Source: an uncultured Prevotella sp. (lineage in GTDB: Bacteria; Bacteroidota; Bacteroidia; Bacteroidales; Bacteroidaceae). Taken from it: a DNA stretch of 14,775 nt. Numbering within the stretch: the first letter of the stretch is position 1; each line of letters opens with the position of its first letter. The notes under the pieces are model-generated. The model ran no database searches. It saw nothing but the letters and a program-made list of their open reading frames with translations, and was not told the DNA's origin. The position numbers and the translations under genes were made by a program. The stretch spans positions 1 through 14,775 of the forward strand of contig CAAFFL010000116.1 in the NCBI GenBank assembly GCA_900762125.1, given 5' to 3'. Shown here piece by piece: positions 8,756-14,775 of the stretch.

Positions 8756-11341
8756 ATGAAACGAATCCTATTCATATTTCTCTCTCTGCTGATCGCAACG
8801 GCGGGCATGGCCCAGGGCATCGATATCGAGGCACATGGGTCGCTCGCCAAGGCGATCAAACGGGCGCAGAAAGAGAACAAACTGGTCTTCGTCGACTGTA
8901 TGGCGTCGTGGTGCCAACCGTGCAAGAAGCTTGCCGCGGAGGTGTTCACCCTGCCCGAGGTCGGCGAATACTTCAATGCCCACTACGTCAGCATCCAGCT
9001 CGACATGGAGCGCGACGCCGACGGCATCAAGAACATCAAGCAGTGGGGCATCAAGTCGTTTCCGACGATGATGTTCATCGACCCCGCCACGGGCAACCCC
9101 GTGGGACGTGTCGTCGGCCTCGTCGATGGCAAGACGCTCATTGAGTCCGCCCAGCGTGCCTTCGATCCTACCACCCGCGTGGACAACCTCGTGGCGCAGT
9201 TCAACAACGGGCGTCACGATTTGCCGTTTGTGGTGGAACTCGTCAAGCAGCTTGCCGCCAACGGACTGCAAGACCAGGTGACGACGGTCATGGAGACCGT
9301 CCTCAGTGAGCAACCCGTCGACACGCTGGCGAAGCCGCAGGTGTGGATGCTCGTCATGCAGTTTGAGAACGACCCGCTGTCGAAGCCGCTGCAGGCGGTG
9401 AAGCAGAACCTGGATAAGTTCTATGCCATGCCCATCCCCAACGCCAAGGAGTTCGTCGACGCGAAGCTCGGCTCGGCAGCATTGACGTCAGTGATGAGCT
9501 TCTGTCAGAGTCCGAACCTCGCCGCCTTCCAGCAGCAGCGCTACAACGACCTCGTCGACTATGTGGCCCAGATGCCCGACGACCGGTGGAAGACCGCCTG
9601 CTCCGTATGGCTCAACACCAGCATGCGGCAGCGCAAGGGCGACTGGCAGGGCATGCTCGACGCCATCCGCGAGGTACACGACGGCAACGTGCTCCAGCCA
9701 CAGGTATGGGCACAGTATTTCATGACCTACCTCAAGGCCATCCCGACGATGAAGGAGGGCGACAAGGCCACGAAGGCCACCCTCGCCCTCATCGACGAGA
9801 TGTATAAGGATGCCAACGAGACCGATGCCGCCGGTCTGCGCCAGCTCATGGAGAAGCTCTCCGCCCAGGCCCTGCTCTATCAGGCTCAGGGCAACGCCTC
9901 GAAGCTCCAGAAACTCACGAAGGAGATGCAGCGCCTCATGCCGCTTGCCCAGCAGATGGCGGCGGGCGGTCAGCCCGGCACCTCCGGCGCAGCCCTCGCC
10001 CAGGGCGCAGGCGCTGAGGCCTCCTCTGGCTACACCTCTCCCTTCGCAGCCTCCACCAATGGCAATCCCCTCGGTGGCAACACCGGCAACCCCCTCACAG
10101 GTAACACCGGCAACCCCCTCACAGGTAACACCGGCAACCCCCTCGCAGGTAACACCGGCAACCCCTTGACCACTGGCTCCGGTAACACGGAACATTCTAC
10201 TCCCCTCCCCTCGGGGGAAGGGGCCGGGAGAGAGGCTCGGCTGATGGTCTCCCCCGGCGGCTCGGTCCTCCCGTATGAGCTCCGCCAGGGTGCTCCCACC
10301 GTCGCCGTGGTCATCAATGGCCACACCTACCACTTCCTCTTCGACACCTGCGCGGGCTACACCTGTGTCACTGACCGCCTCGTGAACGCCGAGAAGCTGC
10401 CCTACGCCCAGACCGGCAACCGCCTCGCCGGCATGGACGGCACGCTCACCATGGCCGCCATCCCGCAGCTGAAGCTCGGCACGGTGACCGTCTCCAATGC
10501 CGTGGCTGCCATCATGCCCGAGGGCAACGACATCTTCCGTTCGCTGAAGGTCGACGGCATCATCGGTTCGCCGATCATCAGCCAGTTCTGTGTTACCTTC
10601 GACAGTAAGACCCGTCAGATCACCCTCACCGACGAGGCCGACGACGCCATCAAGGGTTGGAAGCCGCTGCAGTTTGCAGGCATCGACCCGGTCATCACCG
10701 CGCGCATCAAGAGCACCACCGAGGGCTTCATCGATGTGCCGATGCTCTTCGACTCGGGCAATGGTTCCGGCTCTGCCGCCCTGCCCTCTGTGGAAGGCTT
10801 CGAGCAGTGGCGTGACAATGGCCTCATCACCGACACGGAGGAGGGCCAGGGCTTCGCCGCGATGATGATCACCGGCATGAATGCCGCGGGCAACAAACTC
10901 TACCGCGGACGCCTCAACGACTACAAGATCGGCGACGGCACGTTCACGGGCATCCCCGTGCTCTGTGGTGGTCCCGCAGGCTACATGATCATGTGCTACC
11001 GTCTCACCGACCTCGGCCGTCTCACCCTCGACTACGCAGGTAAGCGTTTCGCCTTCGAGGCCTACAAGGACGTGCAGCCCTGGGACCGCGACCGTCGCCC
11101 CGTCCTCACGGGCTCCTTCCAGGGTCACCTGAAGGTTGCCGCCGTCTATGGCAAGAAGGTGATGAAGGCGCTCAGCGTCGGCGATGAGATCGTCGCCCTC
11201 GGCGACCACCGTCTGGAGGGCAACCTCCCGCTCGACACGCCGAACGTCGACGTCCTCATCACCACCGGCCATGTCACCACCGTCACCGTCCGTGGCAAGG
11301 ACGGCAAGGAAAAGCAGCTGCCGGCCGATTTCTTCAAATAA
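8756..11341 (+). CDS. Secreted thioredoxin / retropepsin-like aspartic protease / PDZ-like fusion
   Basis: This is an exported multidomain protein, probably periplasmic. A signal peptide without a lipobox cysteine (ending near residue 19, AGMAQG) precedes a Thioredoxin_7/DsbD-gamma-like domain (about 25-140). That domain has the redox motif WCQPC (C53, C56) and the cis-proline segment SFPT (P103). Residues about 150-405 are helical and TPR-like. A linker follows with four GNTGNPL[T/A] repeats (441-472) and a palindrome-encoded stretch (about 481-495). Two aspartic-protease-like lobes come next: FLFDTCAG (D530) with GIIGSPIISQF downstream, then MLFDSGNG (D666). The tail from about 788 resembles a PDZ domain (SVGDEIVALGDHRL). 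The first motif is D-T-C instead of D-T-G, so proteolytic activity is uncertain. The M16 gene starts 12 bases downstream. A redox-linked protein- or peptide-handling role is inferred. Confidence 0.88.
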   Translation: MKRILFIFLSLLIATAGMAQGIDIEAHGSLAKAIKRAQKENKLVFVDCMASWCQPCKKLAAEVFTLPEVGEYFNAHYVSIQLDMERDADGIKNIKQWGIKSFPTMMFIDPATGNPVGRVVGLVDGKTLIESAQRAFDPTTRVDNLVAQFNNGRHDLPFVVELVKQLAANGLQDQVTTVMETVLSEQPVDTLAKPQVWMLVMQFENDPLSKPLQAVKQNLDKFYAMPIPNAKEFVDAKLGSAALTSVMSFCQSPNLAAFQQQRYNDLVDYVAQMPDDRWKTACSVWLNTSMRQRKGDWQGMLDAIREVHDGNVLQPQVWAQYFMTYLKAIPTMKEGDKATKATLALIDEMYKDANETDAAGLRQLMEKLSAQALLYQAQGNASKLQKLTKEMQRLMPLAQQMAAGGQPGTSGAALAQGAGAEASSGYTSPFAASTNGNPLGGNTGNPLTGNTGNPLTGNTGNPLAGNTGNPLTTGSGNTEHSTPLPSGEGAGREARLMVSPGGSVLPYELRQGAPTVAVVINGHTYHFLFDTCAGYTCVTDRLVNAEKLPYAQTGNRLAGMDGTLTMAAIPQLKLGTVTVSNAVAAIMPEGNDIFRSLKVDGIIGSPIISQFCVTFDSKTRQITLTDEADDAIKGWKPLQFAGIDPVITARIKSTTEGFIDVPMLFDSGNGSGSAALPSVEGFEQWRDNGLITDTEEGQGFAAMMITGMNAAGNKLYRGRLNDYKIGDGTFTGIPVLCGGPAGYMIMCYRLTDLGRLTLDYAGKRFAFEAYKDVQPWDRDRRPVLTGSFQGHLKVAAVYGKKVMKALSVGDEIVALGDHRLEGNLPLDTPNVDVLITTGHVTTVTVRGKDGKEKQLPADFFK
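10076..10171 (+). repeat. Four 24-bp tandem repeats coding for GNTGNPL[T/A]
   Basis: Four consecutive 24-base units (10076, 10100, 10124 and 10148) each encode Gly-Asn-Thr-Gly-Asn-Pro-Leu plus Thr or Ala. The second and third differ from the first at only one or two third-codon or neighbouring bases. A degenerate half-unit (NGNPLG) precedes them at 10058. The array lies in the interdomain linker of the thioredoxin/aspartic-protease fusion. Because the unit is a multiple of three, gain or loss of copies would change linker length without a frameshift. Confidence 0.95.
10200..10230. repeat. GC-rich palindromic element inside the coding region
   Basis: CTCCCCTCCCC, then TCG, then GGGGAAGGGG forms a strong hairpin (arms about 10201-10210 and 10214-10223, one mismatch and one wobble, loop TCG). 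CTCCC at 10200-10204 can alternatively pair with GGGAG at 10226-10230. In frame it reads TPLPSGEGAGRE, a peptide typical of dispersed palindromic repeats that have entered reading frames. It sits just after the tandem repeats in a linker. Its identity as a dispersed genomic repeat is inference. Confidence 0.6.
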
Positions 11342-11353
11342 ATATCCAGATCT

Positions 11354-14152
11354 ATGAAACGACTGATGTTCCTGATTCTATCCACCGTGACCCTGCTTCC
11401 TGCTGCTGCCCAGCAGATGCAGATGACGGACGCCCTGCCCATCGACAGCGCCTGGCTCACCGGCACCCTGCCCAACGGCATGACCTACTACGTCCGCCAC
11501 AACGGTGCGCAGAAGGGCATGGCCAACTTCTACATGGTCCACAACGTCGGCGCCATACAGGAGGAGGACAACCAGACCGGCCTCGCCCACTTTCTGGAGC
11601 ACATGGCCTTCCAGGGCTCAAAGCACTTCCCCGGCGACCGCATGCTGAACTACCTCGAAGGCCTCGGCCTGCAGTTTGGCACGAACCTCAATGCCGCCAC
11701 GGGCGTGGAGTCGACACAGTACTTTCTGCAGGATGTACCCGTGCGACGCTCCACGGAACTCGACTCGCTGCTCCTCATCCTCCACGACTGGTCGGGCTAC
11801 CTCACCTTGGACCCCCATCGCATTGACATCGAGCGGAAGGTCATCATCGAGGAACACCGAATGCGCAACACCGCTGACTTCCGCTTCCAGCAGAAGGCCG
11901 CACCCTATCTCTATGGCAACACACGCTATGCCCACCGCGACCTCATCGGCACGGACGACTTCCTGCGCACCTTCAAGCCCGCACAGCTCACAGCATTCTA
12001 CAAGAAATGGTACCGTCCGGATCTGCAGGCCGTCATCGTCGTGGGTGACATCGATGCTAAGGATGTCGTCACAAGGCTGAAGAAGGTCATGGCCGACATC
12101 CCCGCGCCGGTGAACCCCATGCCGAAGCAGGTGATCACCATCCCAGGCAACGCGCAGCCGGAGGTGGAGTTCCTCACCGACCCCGACCAGCACTTCGTCC
12201 AGGCGCACCTCTACATCAAGCGCGACGCCGTGCCCCGGGCGATGAACAACAATGTCGGCGCCTACGTACTCAGTCTGACGAAGCAGGTGATGGGCGTGCT
12301 GACGAACCTCCGCTTCCAGGACCTGCGCCTGCAGGATGGCTGTCCGTTTGCCACGGCGGTCTTTGGCGATGGTCCCATCACTGAGACCACCGACGCCCTG
12401 CAGCTCACCCTCGTGCCGCGTGACGACTTTGGCAACGCGTTCTCCTCCGCCTACGGCGAGCTGGAGCGTGTGCGCCGCCTCGGCTTCTCCGCCGACGAGG
12501 TGAAGATGGGTCTTACGGCGATGATGCAGTCGGAGTACATGCGCTACGCCAAGGCCAGCGAGCGCCGCAACAGCGACTACGGTCAGGAGTGTGTGGACCA
12601 CTTTATCCACAACCTCCCGATGATGTCGGCCCGCGACCGCTGGACCATCACGCAGCGCGCCGCCGCTGCCATCACCCTGCCACAGCTCAACGAGTTTGCG
12701 CGGACGATGATCAACCTCAACAACAACCTCCTCATCATCCAGTCGCCGGAGAAGTTGGAGAAGCCGCTGCCCACCGCCGACCAACTCTCGCAGTTCCTCA
12801 CGTGGGTGCGCACGGCAGACATGCAGCCCTACGTGCGCCATACGGTCACGAAGCCGCTCATGGCACAGAAGCCCCAGCCCGGAACGGTGATCAAGAAGGA
12901 GAAAGGCGAGTACGGCGCGACGGTCTACACCCTGAGCAACGGCAGTCGTGTCGTCGCCCGCCACACCACCTACAGCCCCTCACAGGTGCTCGTCGTGGCA
13001 CAGGCACCTGGCGGCATGACGCTCGTCAGCGACAAGGAGTTCTTCGGCGCCGGCCTCATCCCGCAGCTCATTCCTGCCTCAGGCGTCGGTGGACTGACGG
13101 CGGAGGAGGTGACACGCATCACTGCCAGCAGCGGCGTACAGGTGCGACCCATCGTCACGCGCTTCTCGTCGACACTCATGGGCTCGACTACGAAGGGCGC
13201 CATGGAGCAGACGATGCAACTGATGTACCTCTACCTCACGCAACCGAACTTCAACGGTGAACTGTTCCAGCAGATGACGTCGCAGATGGCGACCTCCCTC
13301 GGTGAGGCACTCAAGCAGCCGAAACTGGCCACCGACAACGCGCTGAACAAGTTGCTCAACGGCAACGCCTTCCGCGCGGGCATGCCCAGCGTCGAGACGG
13401 TGAAGGCGACGACGCTCGGCGATGTGCAGTCGGCCTATGCAAAGCTGTTCACCGACAACGCAACGAACTACACCTATTATATCGTAGGCGACTATGATGA
13501 GGCATCGCTGGAGCAGTTGCTCTCGACCTATGTCGCCTCGCTGCCACGTGCGAAGACGAAGGCAACGGTGCAGCCCGATGGCCTCGACATCCAAGCGGGT
13601 GCAGCCACGAAGACCATCCGCGTGCCGATGACCACGCCACGCGCCTACATCTCCATGGCCTACGTCGGCAAGGAGCCATACACGCAGGCGGGCAACGCTG
13701 TCATGGCACAACTCACGGAGTGCCTCCGCGTGCGCTGTCTGGAGTCGCTGCGCCAGGAGAAGGGCGGCATCTATGGCATCAACATGACCGGTGCTCTCGC
13801 CCAACTGCCGGAGCCGAACTACCAGCTGTCGATCTCCTTTGAGACCGACCCGAAGCGGGCCACAGAGATGGTCGACGCTGTGAAGCAGGTGCTCGCCGAC
13901 ATCGCCAAGGACGGTCCGCGTGCCGACGACATGAAGAAAGCCATGGAGTTCTGGCGCAAGCAGCAGCCCGCGACGCTGGAGAGCAATACGTTCTGGTTCT
14001 CGTTCCTCGAGAACTACTATCAGAACGGTCTCACCTGGGAGACCGACCGCAAGAAGGTCGAGAGCTTCATCACCGCGAAGGCCATCCAGCAGCTTGCCCA
14101 GCACATCGCCGCCGACGGCAACCTCAAGGTCGTCACCGTTATCCCTGAATAA
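11354..14152 (+). CDS. Secreted M16-family zinc peptidase (PqqL-like size)
   Basis: This is a zinc metallopeptidase of the insulinase/pitrilysin family, which typically cuts peptides or unfolded polypeptides inside a closed two-half chamber. A signal peptide (MKRLMFLILS to AAAQQ) without a lipobox predicts a periplasmic protein. The inverted zinc motif HFLEH is at 79-83 (H79, H83 ligands, E82 base). E160 in IDIERKVIIEEHR lies at the expected spacing for the third ligand. The N-terminal M16 domain covers about 25-180, and an M16_C domain follows to about 380. The second half (about 540-930) lacks the zinc motif but keeps a substrate-site-like LRQEKGGIYG, as usual. At 932 residues it matches single-chain members such as E. 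coli PqqL. It is the last gene of the operon, 12 bases after the fusion gene, which suggests periplasmic processing of imported peptides (inference). Confidence 0.94.
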   Translation: MKRLMFLILSTVTLLPAAAQQMQMTDALPIDSAWLTGTLPNGMTYYVRHNGAQKGMANFYMVHNVGAIQEEDNQTGLAHFLEHMAFQGSKHFPGDRMLNYLEGLGLQFGTNLNAATGVESTQYFLQDVPVRRSTELDSLLLILHDWSGYLTLDPHRIDIERKVIIEEHRMRNTADFRFQQKAAPYLYGNTRYAHRDLIGTDDFLRTFKPAQLTAFYKKWYRPDLQAVIVVGDIDAKDVVTRLKKVMADIPAPVNPMPKQVITIPGNAQPEVEFLTDPDQHFVQAHLYIKRDAVPRAMNNNVGAYVLSLTKQVMGVLTNLRFQDLRLQDGCPFATAVFGDGPITETTDALQLTLVPRDDFGNAFSSAYGELERVRRLGFSADEVKMGLTAMMQSEYMRYAKASERRNSDYGQECVDHFIHNLPMMSARDRWTITQRAAAAITLPQLNEFARTMINLNNNLLIIQSPEKLEKPLPTADQLSQFLTWVRTADMQPYVRHTVTKPLMAQKPQPGTVIKKEKGEYGATVYTLSNGSRVVARHTTYSPSQVLVVAQAPGGMTLVSDKEFFGAGLIPQLIPASGVGGLTAEEVTRITASSGVQVRPIVTRFSSTLMGSTTKGAMEQTMQLMYLYLTQPNFNGELFQQMTSQMATSLGEALKQPKLATDNALNKLLNGNAFRAGMPSVETVKATTLGDVQSAYAKLFTDNATNYTYYIVGDYDEASLEQLLSTYVASLPRAKTKATVQPDGLDIQAGAATKTIRVPMTTPRAYISMAYVGKEPYTQAGNAVMAQLTECLRVRCLESLRQEKGGIYGINMTGALAQLPEPNYQLSISFETDPKRATEMVDAVKQVLADIAKDGPRADDMKKAMEFWRKQQPATLESNTFWFSFLENYYQNGLTWETDRKKVESFITAKAIQQLAQHIAADGNLKVVTVIPE

Positions 14153-14187
14153 CAGCTATTATCTTTGTAACATAAGGTTTGAGCGTT

Positions 14188-14712
14188 TTATTCAGAAACC
14201 TTGATGGCCATGACGTAGTCGTTCATGAAAAAGCCATTGCCGATGTCGTTGTCCTCCTTGCGGGCGATGTGCATCCCCATGTGCTTGTAGAAGCCTAGGG
14301 CACGGTTGTAGCGGTTGACGTTCAGCTCCATCGTGCACGGTCCCGTGACATGGTCGCGGATGTAGGCCACGGCAGCGTTGAAGAGGAGCTTCCCGATATG
14401 CTCCTTCTGGTGCTCCGGCAGGACGTAGATCTTCTGCAGGTGCCACAGGCCGGGCTTCTGCGGCTGTACGGAGACATAGCCGAGTGCCTCACCCGCCGCG
14501 TCGTCGGCGATGAGGTAGACGTGGCCTTCCTCCGTCATTTGTTTGTTGAGGTTGTCGGCGGAGTACATCCACTCCATCATGAAGTCGCGCTGCTCCGGTG
14601 TGATGATGTCCTTGTAGGTCTCCGGAAACGTCTTCCACGCCATGTCGTGGATCAGGGGGATGTCCTCCAGTGTGGCCTTCCGGATGGTCATTGTTGTTGT
14701 CTCGTTGTCCAT
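14188..14712 (-). CDS. GNAT-family N-acetyltransferase
   Basis: This is a cytoplasmic acetyl-CoA-dependent acetyltransferase of unknown substrate. The fold order is clear: beta strands through EALGYVSVQP, then motif A, LQKIYVLPEHQKEHIGKLLF (93-111 region), then motif B, LNVNRYNRALGFYKHMGM (130-147), which is characteristic of the family. At 174 residues it is of normal length. The pyrophosphate-binding signature Q/R-x-x-G-x-G/A appears here as QKEHIG (102-107), with histidine in place of the first glycine. The ATG at 14712 is preceded by an AT-rich leader (AATAACTGAAT). An internal ATG at codon 8 (MTIRKATLEDI) is an equally plausible start and would give 167 residues. It converges on the M16 gene with 35 bases between the stops and is probably not part of the uptake operon. 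Its promoter region is cut by the window end. Confidence 0.9.
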   Translation of the reverse strand: MDNETTTMTIRKATLEDIPLIHDMAWKTFPETYKDIITPEQRDFMMEWMYSADNLNKQMTEEGHVYLIADDAAGEALGYVSVQPQKPGLWHLQKIYVLPEHQKEHIGKLLFNAAVAYIRDHVTGPCTMELNVNRYNRALGFYKHMGMHIARKEDNDIGNGFFMNDYVMAIKVSE

Positions 14713-14762
14713 ATTCAGTTATTAGTTTATTCCAATCTTGTTGTTTAGTTTCTGAACCATAC

Positions 14763-14775
14763 AGATCGGAAGAGC
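14763..14775 (+). other. Illumina adapter remnant at the sequence end
   Basis: The last 13 bases, AGATCGGAAGAGC, are identical to the common stem of Illumina TruSeq-type adapters. An exact match at the very end of the sequence is best explained by untrimmed adapter assembled onto a contig end, not by genomic DNA. The bases before it (14713-14762) look like normal AT-rich upstream sequence of the acetyltransferase gene. Confidence 0.95.

Noticed and set aside
10076..10171. Tandem repeat considered as a CRISPR array.
   Set aside because: Units are contiguous with no unique spacers, are multiples of three, and are translated in frame within a clear gene.
14145..14195. Inverted repeat CTGAATAA ... 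TTATTCAG between the convergent M16 and acetyltransferase genes, considered as a bidirectional terminator.
   Set aside because: The arms arise because both genes end in Glu-stop (GAATAA) preceded by CT. They are AT-rich and separated by 35 bases without a T-run, so a terminator hairpin is not supported.

Overview
The window reads as a chromosomal piece of a Bacteroidota genome, most plausibly from the Prevotella/Bacteroidales side. The reasons are a SusC/SusD outer-membrane pair, Bacteroidales-type lipoprotein signal peptides, a TAnnTTTG promoter element, A-rich leaders instead of Shine-Dalgarno sites, and surface lipoproteins resembling the Bacteroidetes-restricted DUF4959/DUF5000 and DUF4998 families. 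The genes are GC-rich and the upstream region is clearly AT-rich. The last 13 bases are the common stem of Illumina adapters, so the right edge is almost certainly a contig end with untrimmed adapter.

Layout. Positions 1-432 hold an AT-rich non-coding region with a candidate promoter and several short repeats. Six plus-strand genes follow, separated by only 6-50 bases, which looks like one operon: a SusC-type TonB-dependent transporter (433-3672), a SusD/RagB-type lipoprotein (3684-5642), two surface-type lipoproteins that each pair a fibronectin-III-like N-terminus with a discoidin-like C-terminus (5693-7114 and 7121-8740), a secreted fusion of thioredoxin, helical region, aspartic-protease-like domain and PDZ-like tail (8756-11341), and a periplasmic M16 zinc peptidase of PqqL-like size (11354-14152). 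A convergent GNAT acetyltransferase (14188-14712, minus) lies at the right edge and is probably unrelated.

How the genes may work together (inference). Lipoproteins and SusD would capture a ligand at the cell surface, and SusC would import it with TonB energy. The two secreted peptidase-type proteins would then act in the periplasm. No glycosidase, polysaccharide lyase or sulfatase is present in the operon, while two peptidase-type proteins are. The locus is therefore a better candidate for peptide or protein uptake, by analogy with RagAB of Porphyromonas gingivalis, than for a classical glycan locus. The SusC protein lacks an N-terminal STN signalling domain and no regulator lies in the window, so control must come from elsewhere.

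Most unusual: the thioredoxin/aspartic-protease fusion carries a near-perfect 24-bp tandem repeat and an in-frame GC-rich palindrome in its linker. Its first catalytic-type motif reads D-T-C instead of D-T-G.
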